Source of the DNA: Mycolicibacterium hippocampi
Lineage (GTDB): Bacteria > Actinomycetota > Actinomycetes > Mycobacteriales > Mycobacteriaceae
Length of the DNA: 64,000 nucleotides
Assembly (NCBI RefSeq): GCF_010723735.1
Contig: NZ_BLLB01000002.1
Location: 3,410,001-3,474,000 of the forward strand
Direction: 5' to 3'
Positions 44,975 through 52,960 of this stretch are shown piece after piece (position 1 is the stretch's first letter; each line of letters begins with the position of its first letter). Below the pieces are notes generated by a model that did not search any database, was not told the origin of the DNA, and saw only the letters and a program-made list of their open reading frames with translations. Both the position numbers and the translations under genes were made by a program.

Positions 44975-45018
44975 TCGTTAGGAATCAGATGGCAGTCAGG
45001 GGAAGGGAAGCGACACCT

Positions 45019-45837
45019 ATGGGTTCGGCGTCCGTGCTCGACTCCATCCTCGAAGGAGTCCGTGCCGACGTTGCTGCCCGTGAGGCGGCCGTCAGCCTGG
45101 CCGAAGTCAAGGAGCAGGCGAAGGGCGCGCGCAAGCCGCTCGACGTGATGGCTGCCCTGCGCGCCCCGGGCATCGGGGTGATCGCCGAGGTGAAGAGGGC
45201 CAGCCCGTCGCGCGGTGATCTTGCTCCGATCGGTGACCCCGCGGAGCTCGCCCGAGCCTATGAGGACGGCGGCGCCCGGGTGATCAGCGTGCTGACCGAA
45301 GAGCGCCGGTTCAACGGGTCGCTCGACGATCTGGACGCGGTGCGTGCCACGGTGTCGATTCCCGTGTTGCGCAAGGACTTCATCATCCGGCCGTACCAGA
45401 TCCACGAGGCACGCGCGCACGGCGCGGACATGCTTCTGCTGATCGTCGCGGCGCTCGAGCAGCCGGTACTGGTGTCGCTGCTCGAGCGCACCGAATCGTT
45501 GGGCATGACCGCATTGGTCGAGGTGCACACCGAAGAGGAGGCGGACCGGGCGTTGCAGGCCGGCGCCTCCGTGATCGGTGTGAACGCCCGCGACCTGAAG
45601 ACGCTCGAGGTCGACCGGGACTGCTTCGGCAGGATTGCGCCCGGCCTGCCCAGCAATGTCATCCGGATCGCCGAGTCGGGGGTACGTGGCACCGCGGACC
45701 TGCTCGCCTACGCCGGTGCCGGCGCCGACGCAGTTCTTGTCGGCGAAGGGCTGGTCACCAGTGGTGACCCGCGGAGCGCTGTCGCCGACCTCGTCACCGC
45801 CGGTACGCATCCGTCGTGCCCGAAAACCTCGCGTTAA
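45019..45837 (+). CDS. trpC: Indole-3-glycerol phosphate synthase
   Basis: A (beta/alpha)8 enzyme that closes the indole ring. 272 residues, the M. tuberculosis length. [14 protein letters not shown] carries the catalytic Lys, [23 protein letters not shown] the second Lys, and [13 protein letters not shown] and [11 protein letters not shown] form the phosphate site. ATG 45019 has a purine-rich GGGAAG 8 bases upstream. An in-frame GTG at 44953 is rejected. Followed directly by trpB. Confidence 0.95.
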   Translation: MGSASVLDSILEGVRADVAAREAAVSLAEVKEQAKGARKPLDVMAALRAPGIGVIAEVKRASPSRGDLAPIGDPAELARAYEDGGARVISVLTEERRFNGSLDDLDAVRATVSIPVLRKDFIIRPYQIHEARAHGADMLLLIVAALEQPVLVSLLERTESLGMTALVEVHTEEEADRALQAGASVIGVNARDLKTLEVDRDCFGRIAPGLPSNVIRIAESGVRGTADLLAYAGAGADAVLVGEGLVTSGDPRSAVADLVTAGTHPSCPKTSR

Positions 45838-47097
45838 GTGGCTGAGAACGCCGGCCCCGAACTGCCGCGCGCCAGTGCGGCCGTGGCCGAACCCACCACC
45901 CACGACCCGGACGCCCGGGGGCACTTCGGTGCCTACGGCGGAAGGTACGTCCCCGAGGCGTTGATGGCCGTCATCGAGGAGGTGACCGCCGCCTATGAGA
46001 AGGCGCGCGGTGACCAGACCTTTCTCGATGAGCTCGATCGCCTCCAGCGGCATTACACCGGACGGCCGTCACCGGTGTACGAAGCAGAACGCCTCAGCGA
46101 GCACGCGGGCGGCGCCCGGATCTTCTTGAAGCGAGAAGACCTCAACCACACCGGTTCTCACAAGATCAACAACGTGCTCGGGCAGGCTCTGCTCGCCAAG
46201 CAGATGGGCAAGTCCAGGGTCATCGCTGAGACCGGAGCCGGTCAGCACGGGGTCGCCACGGCGACCGCCTGCGCGCTGATGGGCCTGGAGTGCGTGATCT
46301 ACATGGGTGCGGTCGACACCGCGCGGCAGGCGCTCAACGTGGCCCGGATGCGGCTGCTGGGTGCGTCGGTGGTGCCGGTCGAGTCGGGGTCCAAGACCCT
46401 CAAAGACGCGATCAACGAGACGTTCCGGGACTGGGTCACCAACGCCGACGACACCTACTACTGCTTCGGCACCGCGGCCGGCCCGCATCCGTTCCCGATG
46501 ATGGTGCGCGACTTCCAGCGGGTGATCGGACTCGAGGCCCGGGCACAGATGCTCGATCAGGCGGGTCGGCTGCCCGACGCGGTGGTCGCGTGTGTGGGCG
46601 GCGGATCCAACGCGATCGGGATCTTCCATGCATTCCTCGACGACCCCGCGGTCCGGCTGATCGGCTACGAAGCGGCCGGCGACGGCGTCGAGACCGGCCG
46701 TCACGCGGCGACGTTCACCGGTGGGTCGCCGGGAGCGTTCCAGGGGTCGTACTCGTATCTGTTGCAGGACGAGGACGGTCAGACCATCGAATCACATTCG
46801 ATTTCTGCCGGTTTGGACTATCCGGGTGTCGGCCCCGAGCACGCGTTGCTCAAAGATGTAGGTCGAGCGCGATACGAACCGATCACCGACACCGAGGCGA
46901 TGGACGCGCTGTCGTTGCTGAGCCGGGCAGAGGGGATCATCCCGGCCATCGAGTCGGCGCACGCTGTCGCCGGAGCGTTGAAGCTGGGCTCTGAACTCGG
47001 TGCCGGGTCACTCATTCTGGTGAACCTGTCCGGACGTGGGGACAAGGACGTCGAGACGGCGGCCAAGTGGTTCGGGCTGCTCGAAGGTGGAACCTGA
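45838..47097 (+). CDS. trpB: Tryptophan synthase beta chain
   Basis: A PLP enzyme joining indole and serine. 419 residues. The PLP Lys is in [10 protein letters not shown], the phosphate loop is [20 protein letters not shown] is the catalytic Glu region and GYEAAGDG follows. GTG 45838 abuts the trpC stop (TAA-GTG) with no Shine-Dalgarno seen, which suggests coupled reinitiation. Overlaps trpA by TGATG, matching the physical complex of the two chains. Confidence 0.97.
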   Translation: MAENAGPELPRASAAVAEPTTHDPDARGHFGAYGGRYVPEALMAVIEEVTAAYEKARGDQTFLDELDRLQRHYTGRPSPVYEAERLSEHAGGARIFLKREDLNHTGSHKINNVLGQALLAKQMGKSRVIAETGAGQHGVATATACALMGLECVIYMGAVDTARQALNVARMRLLGASVVPVESGSKTLKDAINETFRDWVTNADDTYYCFGTAAGPHPFPMMVRDFQRVIGLEARAQMLDQAGRLPDAVVACVGGGSNAIGIFHAFLDDPAVRLIGYEAAGDGVETGRHAATFTGGSPGAFQGSYSYLLQDEDGQTIESHSISAGLDYPGVGPEHALLKDVGRARYEPITDTEAMDALSLLSRAEGIIPAIESAHAVAGALKLGSELGAGSLILVNLSGRGDKDVETAAKWFGLLEGGT

Positions 47098-47885
47098 TGA
47101 GTCGGCTGGCCAGCCTCTTCGACGCGTGTCGCGATGAGAACCGGTCCGCCCTGATCGGGTATCTGCCCACCGGTTTTCCCGATGTGGAGACCTCCATCTC
47201 GGCGATGACTGCGCTGGTCGAGTCCGGATGCGATCTGATCGAGGTCGGCGTCGCCTATTCCGACCCGGGTATGGACGGACCCACCATCGCCGCGGCGACA
47301 GAGGCGGCGTTGAGCGGTGGGGTCAAGGTGCGCGACGCACTCACTGCGGTCGAGGCGATCAGCAACGCCGGTGGCCGCGCGGTGGTGATGACGTATTGGA
47401 ATCTGGTGTTGCGCAAGGGAGTGGACACCTTCGCCCGCGATCTGGCGTCGGCCGGAGGGCTCGGGATGATCACGCCTGACCTGATCCCCGACGAGGCCGA
47501 GGAGTGGATCGCGGCATCGGAGGCGCACGACCTGGACAGGATTTTCCTGGTGGCGCCGTCGTCGACGCCGCAGCGGCTGGCCGAGACGGTGCAGGCTTCC
47601 CGCGGGTTCGTCTACGCGGCTTCGACGATGGGTGTCACCGGCGCACGTGACGCGGTGTCGAACACCGCCCCCGAACTGGTCTCCCGCGTCAAAGCGATCT
47701 CGGACATCCCGGTCGGTGTCGGTCTCGGTGTGCGCTCCCGTGAGCAGGCCGCCGAGATCGGCGCCTATGCCGACGGGGTCATCGTCGGTTCGGCGCTGGT
47801 GTCCGCCCTCAAAGACGGGATCCCGGCACTGCGGTCCTTGACCGAGGAACTCGCTGACGGCGTGCGCCAGAGGATCACCGCGTGA
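47097..47885 (+). CDS. trpA: Tryptophan synthase alpha chain
   Basis: Cleaves indole-3-glycerol phosphate and channels indole to TrpB. 262 residues. The catalytic Glu is in DLIEVGVAYSDPGMDGP together with the catalytic Asp; YAASTMGVTGAR and GVGLGVRSREQA form the phosphate site. ATG 47097 is in the trpB stop. Its stop overlaps the lgt GTG, so lgt is joined to the trp transcript. Confidence 0.96.
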   Translation: MSRLASLFDACRDENRSALIGYLPTGFPDVETSISAMTALVESGCDLIEVGVAYSDPGMDGPTIAAATEAALSGGVKVRDALTAVEAISNAGGRAVVMTYWNLVLRKGVDTFARDLASAGGLGMITPDLIPDEAEEWIAASEAHDLDRIFLVAPSSTPQRLAETVQASRGFVYAASTMGVTGARDAVSNTAPELVSRVKAISDIPVGVGLGVRSREQAAEIGAYADGVIVGSALVSALKDGIPALRSLTEELADGVRQRITA

Positions 47886-50515
47886 CCACGACGGTCCTCG
47901 CCTACATACCGAGTCCGTCTCAGGGGGTCTGGCAACTCGGGCCGCTGCCGCTGCGCGCCTACGCGCTGTTCATCATCGCCGGGATCATCGCCGCGTTGGT
48001 GATCGGCGACCGGCGTTGGGTGGCCAGGGGAGGCGAACCAGGGGTCATCTACGACGTCGCGTTGTGGGCGGTGCCGTTCGGTCTGATCGGTGGCCGGGTG
48101 TACCACGTGCTCACCGACTGGAGTACTTACTTCGGACCCGACGGAGCAGGTTTCAGTGCCGCGCTGCGGATATGGGATGGCGGCCTCGGTATCTGGGGCG
48201 CAGTCGCCTTCGGTGCGTTCGGCGCCTGGATCGCCTGCAGGCTGCGCGGGATACCGCTGCCTGCGTTCGGCGACGCGATCGCGCCGGGAATCATTCTCGC
48301 CCAAGGGATCGGGCGGCTGGGCAACTACTTCAACCAGGAACTCTACGGTCGGCCGACGACGCTACCGTGGGGTTTGGAGATCTACGAGCGACGCAACGCC
48401 AACGGCGTGCTCGATTCCCTGAACGGGGTGTCGACGGGCGAGCTCATCGCGGTTGTCCATCCGACGTTCCTGTACGAACTGCTGTGGAATCTGCTGGTCT
48501 TCGCGGCGCTGATCATCATCGACCGCAGGTTCAGGATCGGACACGGCCGGCTGTTCGCGATGTATGTCGCGGGGTACTGCGTGGGCCGGTTCTGTGTCGA
48601 ACTGATGCGCAGCGACCCCGCCACATTGATCGCGGGTGTTCGCGTCAATTCGTTCACTGCGACGTTCGTTTTCATCGGCGCGGTCGTGTACATCATGGCT
48701 GCGCCCAAGGGCCGCGAAGATCCTGCGACGCTGCTGGGTAAACCGCGCGGGAAAGCCGACGAAGACACCGTTGCCGAGGACTTGGTCAAGGATGTCGCCG
48801 TCGCGGCGTCCACGACCGGCGTCGTCGCTGCGGCCAAGGTCGCTGCCGAGGAGGACGAAGAGCCGACTGCCGAGGACGCTTCGGAAGCTCATGAAGTCGC
48901 CGCCGAGGGCGAGACTGACGCCGGTGCGGACGTTGAGGGCGACGCTGAAGAGTCCGAGACTGTGTCCGACGAGTCGGTGGGTGAGGCTGTTGGTGGTGTG
49001 GGTTCCGTTGAGGGTGACGAGGCCAGCGAGGCTGCCGAGGGTGCTTCGGAGGCTCATGAGGCTGCGGTCGAGGGTGAGATTGAGGCGGAGGCGCTAGCTG
49101 CCGAGGTCGACGCTGAGGAGTCCGAGGCCGACGCGGACGTTGAAGAGTCCGAAGGTGATGGCGCCGAGGCGGTTGCCGAGGACGAGGCCGACGCTGAAGA
49201 GCCTGAGGCTGAGCCCGCGTCTGATGTCCCGGTGGGTGAGGCTGTTGGTGGTGTGGGTTCGGTTGAGGGCGACGAGGCTGGTGAGGCTGCCGAGGGTGCG
49301 TCGGAGGCTCATGAGGCTGCGGTCGAGGGTGAGATTGAGGCGGAGGCGCTAGCTGCCGAGGTCGACGCTGAGGAGTCCGAGGCCGACGCGGACGCTGAAG
49401 AGTCCGAAGGTGATGGCGCCGAGGCGGTTGTCGAGGACGAGGCCGACGCTCAAGAGCCTGAGGCTGAAGAGTCCGAGACTGTGTCCGACGAGTCGGTGAC
49501 CGCGGCTGTTGGTGGTGTGGGTTCGGTCGAGGGCGACGAGGCCAGCGAGGCTGCCGAGGGCGCTTCGGAGGCTCATGAGGCTGCGGTCGAGGGTGAGATT
49601 GAGGCAGAGGCGTTAGCTGCCGAGGCTGATGCCGAAGAGTCCGAGGCCGATCCGGACTCGGCCGTCGCTGAAGAGCCCGAGCCTGATGTCCCGGTGACTG
49701 CGGCTGTTGGTGGTGTGGGTTCGGTTGAGGGTGACGAGGCCAGCGAGGCTGCCGAGGGTGCTTCGGAGGCTCATGAGGCTGCGGTCGAGGGTGAGATGGA
49801 GGCGGAGGCGCTAGCGCTAGCTGCCGAGGTCGACGCGGACGCTGAAGAGTACGAAGGTGATGGCGCCGAGGCGGCCGAGGCGGTTGCCGAGGACGAAGCC
49901 GACGCTGAAGAGCCCGATTCTGATGGCCCGGTGACTGCGGCTGTTGGTGGTGTGGGTTCGGTTGAGGGTGACGAGGCTGCCGAGGGTGCTTCGGATGCTG
50001 CAGAGGCTGCGGTCGAGGGTGAGGCTGACGCCGAGGCATTTGTCGCTGAGGTCGACGCCGAAGAGTCCGAGGCCGACGCGGACGCTGAAGAGTCCGAAGG
50101 CGATGGCGCCGAGGACGAAGCCGACGCTGACGAGGCCGACGCCGAAGAGCCCGAGGCGGATGCCGAGTCAGTGATCGAAGACGGTGATGGCATTGCGGTC
50201 GAGGGCGCTTCTGTAGCTGAGGCACTGGAAGCCGAACCTGACGCAGACGAGGAAGCGGCCGAGGACTCCGGCGAGGCGGCTGTCGACGATGTCGAGGACG
50301 CCCCGGATTCACCCGACCCAGACCAGCTCGCAGCGGAAGGCGCTTCTGTTGCAGAGGCGTTGGCAGCTGATGTTGAGCCCGAACCCGACGACGGCGACGC
50401 CGATACTGCCAGTAGATCCGGTTCGCCGACCAGCTTCGAGACTGCTTCTGGCAGTAACTATCGCCCGTCGGGTGGCAGAGTCCGCCAGTGGATGCGTCGA
50501 CGCAGGAATCGCTGA
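47882..50515 (+). CDS. lgt: Prolipoprotein diacylglyceryl transferase with giant acidic repeat tail
   Basis: Transfers diacylglycerol to the lipobox Cys of prolipoproteins in the plasma membrane. The enzyme core is residues 1-275 with seven helices: GGLGIWGAVAFG (100-111), the signature GRLGNYFNQELYGRP (144-158), HPTFLYE (193-199) and GRFCVELMRSDP (235-246). Residues 276-877 are extra. This tail is Glu/Ala/Asp-rich, contains five 66-89 residue repeats (366-772) and ends in a basic QWMRRRRNR. M. tuberculosis Lgt is 468 residues with a much shorter acidic tail. By E. coli topology the tail is cytoplasmic. GTG 47882 overlaps the trpA stop (GTGA). Confidence 0.95.
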   Translation: MTTTVLAYIPSPSQGVWQLGPLPLRAYALFIIAGIIAALVIGDRRWVARGGEPGVIYDVALWAVPFGLIGGRVYHVLTDWSTYFGPDGAGFSAALRIWDGGLGIWGAVAFGAFGAWIACRLRGIPLPAFGDAIAPGIILAQGIGRLGNYFNQELYGRPTTLPWGLEIYERRNANGVLDSLNGVSTGELIAVVHPTFLYELLWNLLVFAALIIIDRRFRIGHGRLFAMYVAGYCVGRFCVELMRSDPATLIAGVRVNSFTATFVFIGAVVYIMAAPKGREDPATLLGKPRGKADEDTVAEDLVKDVAVAASTTGVVAAAKVAAEEDEEPTAEDASEAHEVAAEGETDAGADVEGDAEESETVSDESVGEAVGGVGSVEGDEASEAAEGASEAHEAAVEGEIEAEALAAEVDAEESEADADVEESEGDGAEAVAEDEADAEEPEAEPASDVPVGEAVGGVGSVEGDEAGEAAEGASEAHEAAVEGEIEAEALAAEVDAEESEADADAEESEGDGAEAVVEDEADAQEPEAEESETVSDESVTAAVGGVGSVEGDEASEAAEGASEAHEAAVEGEIEAEALAAEADAEESEADPDSAVAEEPEPDVPVTAAVGGVGSVEGDEASEAAEGASEAHEAAVEGEMEAEALALAAEVDADAEEYEGDGAEAAEAVAEDEADAEEPDSDGPVTAAVGGVGSVEGDEAAEGASDAAEAAVEGEADAEAFVAEVDAEESEADADAEESEGDGAEDEADADEADAEEPEADAESVIEDGDGIAVEGASVAEALEAEPDADEEAAEDSGEAAVDDVEDAPDSPDPDQLAAEGASVAEALAADVEPEPDDGDADTASRSGSPTSFETASGSNYRPSGGRVRQWMRRRRNR
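48977..50197 (+). repeat. Five in-frame tandem repeats inside lgt
   Basis: Copies begin at 48977, 49232, 49496, 49694 and 49931, each with V(G/T)(E/A)AVGGVGSVEGDEA. Lengths are 255, 264, 198, 237 and 267 bases, all multiples of three. Copies 1 and 2 share an unbroken identical run of more than 80 bases. Codons such as GGT, GTT and GCT are used more than elsewhere. Joins alternate between an SETVSDES and a DVP ending, as if copies were shuffled by recombination. Confidence 0.9.
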
Positions 50516-50575
50516 GTCACGGCATTGCTGGGGAAATGGCGATGATCCCCAAGGCGTAAAGGGTTGCAGCGGTTC

Positions 50576-50618
50576 GTGACACGGGAATCTGTCACATGGC
50601 GGTGGCATAATCGAATGT
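50576..50618 (+). promoter_or_regulatory. Promoter region of the HNH gene with inverted repeat
   Basis: GTGACA-N8-TGTCAC (50576-50595) is a perfect 6+6 inverted repeat. CATAAT (50606-50611) resembles a -10 and ends 7 bases before the ATG at 50619, so the mRNA may be leaderless, with the repeat over the -35 region. The arm spacing does not fit the mycobacterial CRP site. Confidence 0.4.
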
Positions 50619-52049
50619 ATGTTCGAGTCCACCGAAGCTCCAGAACTCATCGACGTGATGGGTTCGGCGCTGCGCAGGGAGTCGGCCGCTGTAGCTGAGC
50701 GTTTGGCCGCAGTCGCTGCGTTGTTGCGGCGCCGTCGTGAGGAATATGTGGAGGCGGAGCTCTGGCTCACCGATGTGGTCGAGGCGGTGGCCGCCGAGGT
50801 TTCGGCCGCGCAGAACATCAGCCGATCGAGAGCGAGAAGTCAGGTGCAGATGGCGGAGCATCTGCATCAACGGCTACCGCGTGTCGCCGAATTGTTCGCG
50901 CGCGGAGATATCGATCTGCGAATGGTGCACACGGTAATCAACCGAACCGACAACGTCGAGGACGACGTGATAGCCGTCGTCGACGACGCATTGGCGCAGC
51001 GGGTGAGCAAGTGGATGCGGTTGTCGACTCGCAAGCTGCGCGACCGGCTCGATTTATGGGTGGCGAAATTCGACCCGGCGGCCGTACGCGTGCCGCCGGT
51101 TGCCAAGGACAACCGGTATTTCGACATCGAGCCGCATATCCCGGGCCTGGCTTTCGCGGGTGGCGTACTCAACGCACTGGACGCGGCCGCCCTGGACCAA
51201 CTCGTCATCGAGATTGCCGGCACGGTATGCGCCGATGATCCGCGGACTATTTCGCAGCGGCGCTCTGATGCTTGTGGTGCGATCGGGCGCAGAGAGTCGA
51301 CGCTGAAATGCCAGTGCGGATCCCCGGCCTGCCCGGCCGTGCAGACCCGCGAGAAAGCGACCCAGCTTGCCATCCACGTCCTCGCTGAGCAGGCCACTCT
51401 CGACGGGACCAGCGACAATCCTGGTTATCTGTCAGGCTTCGGGATCCTGCCCGCCGAAGAGGTGCGTGAAGCCGCCAAATCGAAGGCAGCTGTATTCAAA
51501 CCGGTGTGTCTGCCCGGCGCGGACCGGGAAGCGGGATATCGCCCGTCAGCTCGGTTGAAGGACTATCTGCAGTGGCGTGACCTCACGTGCCGATTTCCGG
51601 GCTGCGATGCGCCGGTCGCGCGGTGCGACGTGGACCATACGAAGCCTTGGCCGTTCGGCGTCACGCATGCATCAGGGTGTAAGCATTATTGCCGGACGCA
51701 TCATCTGATCAAGACCTTCTATACCGGTGAGAACGGCTGGAGTGACGAGCAACGTCCTGACGGCACCATCGAGCTCAGGGCACCGACCGGACACGTCTAC
51801 ACCACCGAAGCCCACGGCGGCCAGCTGTTTCCCGCCCTGGCGGTGCCCACAGCTTCGCTGCCAGAGGTCGAAGTCCCCGAGCAGTCGGCCAACAGGTCAG
51901 CGATGATGCCGAGGCGCATCAGAACCCGCGAACAGGACCGCAGGGACCGCATCAGCCGCGAGCGTCGACAACGCGTCGAAATCGATGCCGAGCAAGAACG
52001 CCAGCACCAGGCGTGGCTCGCCGCCACTTACGAACCGCCACCCTTCTGA
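50619..52049 (+). CDS. DUF222/13E12-family protein with HNH nuclease motif
   Basis: 476 residues. An N-terminal helical DUF222 domain (about 1-320) is followed by an HNH endonuclease motif: CRFPGCDAPVARCDVDHTKPW, then HYCRTHHLIKTF, with two CxxC/CxxH-type zinc pairs and the catalytic HH. The C-terminal 80 residues are Arg/Glu-rich. This family is highly repeated in mycobacteria (REP13E12 in M. tuberculosis) and behaves like a mobile or selfish gene, although no ends or integrase are seen here. The natural target is unknown. Confidence 0.88.
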   Translation: MFESTEAPELIDVMGSALRRESAAVAERLAAVAALLRRRREEYVEAELWLTDVVEAVAAEVSAAQNISRSRARSQVQMAEHLHQRLPRVAELFARGDIDLRMVHTVINRTDNVEDDVIAVVDDALAQRVSKWMRLSTRKLRDRLDLWVAKFDPAAVRVPPVAKDNRYFDIEPHIPGLAFAGGVLNALDAAALDQLVIEIAGTVCADDPRTISQRRSDACGAIGRRESTLKCQCGSPACPAVQTREKATQLAIHVLAEQATLDGTSDNPGYLSGFGILPAEEVREAAKSKAAVFKPVCLPGADREAGYRPSARLKDYLQWRDLTCRFPGCDAPVARCDVDHTKPWPFGVTHASGCKHYCRTHHLIKTFYTGENGWSDEQRPDGTIELRAPTGHVYTTEAHGGQLFPALAVPTASLPEVEVPEQSANRSAMMPRRIRTREQDRRDRISRERRQRVEIDAEQERQHQAWLAATYEPPPF

Positions 52050-52078
52050 GCGGCGAGCGGTTCTGGCATGCTGTTGTC

Positions 52079-52483
52079 ATGACGGAGCCCCAGTTCAGTG
52101 GCAATGACGGTGGCAACTCGTATCCACCACCGCCGCAGCAGCCGGGTTATCCACCGCCGGGCCAGTACCCGCCGCCGGCAGGGCAGTACCCGTATCCCTA
52201 TATGGACCCGGGCGCGCCCTACGGCCGCCATCCGATGACTGGTGAACCGCTGTCGGAGAAGTCCAAGGTGGTCGCCGGGCTGCTGCAACTGCTGGGGCTG
52301 CTCGGTCTGGTCGGCATCGGCCGGATCTACCTCGGCTACACGGGCTTCGGCATCGCCCAGCTCGTCGTCGGACTGATCACCTGCGGTATCGGTGCGGTCA
52401 TCTGGGGGATCATCGACGCCATTCTGATCCTCACCGACAAGGTGCGGGATCCGGACGGACGACCCCTGCGTGATGGCACCTAG
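52079..52483 (+). CDS. TM2-domain membrane protein
   Basis: 134 residues. The first 55 are Pro/Tyr/Gly-rich with repeated YPPP-type motifs. They are followed by EKSKVVAGLLQLLGLLGLVGIGRIYLG and a second helix (IAQLVVGLITCGIGAVIWGIIDAILIL), which together form a TM2 domain. Pro/Tyr-rich tails of this kind often mediate protein contacts in mycobacterial membranes. Function unknown. Overlaps the start of the DUF2752 gene. Confidence 0.85.
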   Translation: MTEPQFSGNDGGNSYPPPPQQPGYPPPGQYPPPAGQYPYPYMDPGAPYGRHPMTGEPLSEKSKVVAGLLQLLGLLGLVGIGRIYLGYTGFGIAQLVVGLITCGIGAVIWGIIDAILILTDKVRDPDGRPLRDGT

Positions 52484-52883
52484 CAGCACGTCCAACCCCA
52501 CCAGGGTCTACACCGCGCTCGGCACCGGCGCAGTGGCGGCCGGCGGCCTCGCGTATGTGGGCCTCGGTGATCCGCACAGCACGAGTTTTGTGTTCCCGCC
52601 CTGCCCCTTCAAAGCGCTGACCGGATTGAACTGCCCGGCATGCGGTGGGCTCCGGATGACCCACGACCTGCTGCACGGCGATCTGGCCACCGCGTTCGTC
52701 GACAACGCTTTCCTGCTCATCGGCCTGCCGATGCTGTTGGTCTGGGTGCTGGTGCGCCGGAGTCGCGGAAAACCAGCGCTGAACGTTCCCACGTTCGTTG
52801 TGATCATCGCCGCAGCGGTGACGTGGACCGTCGTACGCAATCTCCCTGGGTTTCCGCTGGTCCCGACAGTTCTCGACGGGTAG
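52473..52883 (+). CDS. DUF2752 membrane protein
   Basis: 136 residues with three hydrophobic helices. PPCPFKALTGLNCPACGGLRMTHDLLHGD is the DUF2752 signature; key features are the paired Cys of CPxCG and the GGLRM segment. ATG 52473 lies inside the end of the TM2 gene (a GTG at 52470 is possible), so the two small membrane proteins are likely co-translated. Function unknown. Confidence 0.82.
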   Translation: MAPSSTSNPTRVYTALGTGAVAAGGLAYVGLGDPHSTSFVFPPCPFKALTGLNCPACGGLRMTHDLLHGDLATAFVDNAFLLIGLPMLLVWVLVRRSRGKPALNVPTFVVIIAAAVTWTVVRNLPGFPLVPTVLDG

Positions 52884-52900
52884 CCACCGCGCTGCGCTGA

Positions 52901-52957
52901 TACACTCGATCAACGGGCCGGTGCAGTCCCTGACCAGGAATTTCAGGACTGCGGAGG
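52901..52957 (+). promoter_or_regulatory. gltB promoter and leader hairpin
   Basis: TACACT (52901-52906) fits a -10, giving a leader of about 48 bases. GCAGTCC (52923-52929) pairs perfectly with GGACTGC (52946-52952), and the stem ends directly against the GGAGG Shine-Dalgarno (52953-52957). A CCTG/CAGG pairing inside the loop offers an alternative fold. Confidence 0.5.
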
Positions 52958-52960
52958 CCC

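Noticed and set aside
44953..45018. In-frame GTG upstream of trpC with two neighbouring Trp codons, as a possible Trp-sensing leader
   Set aside because: No stop separates it from trpC, there is no attenuator hairpin, and its first codons lie in the spacer of the predicted promoter, so the Trp codons are probably accidental.
48977..50197. CRISPR-like or phage repeat array
   Set aside because: The units are long, coding, in frame with lgt and lack unique spacers or cas genes.
48786..50312. A 508-residue antisense reading frame over the lgt tail
   Set aside because: It encodes only Pro/Arg/His/Gln repeats mirroring the Glu/Ala/Asp codons of lgt, has no domain and no promoter, and is explained by the biased repeats.
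50576..50595. CRP-type site (GTGA...TCAC)
   Set aside because: The symmetric GTGA and TCAC arms are 12 bases apart, not the 6 expected for mycobacterial CRP.
50619..52049. Complete mobile element around the HNH gene
   Set aside because: No terminal repeats, target duplication, integrase or transposase could be seen in the flanks.
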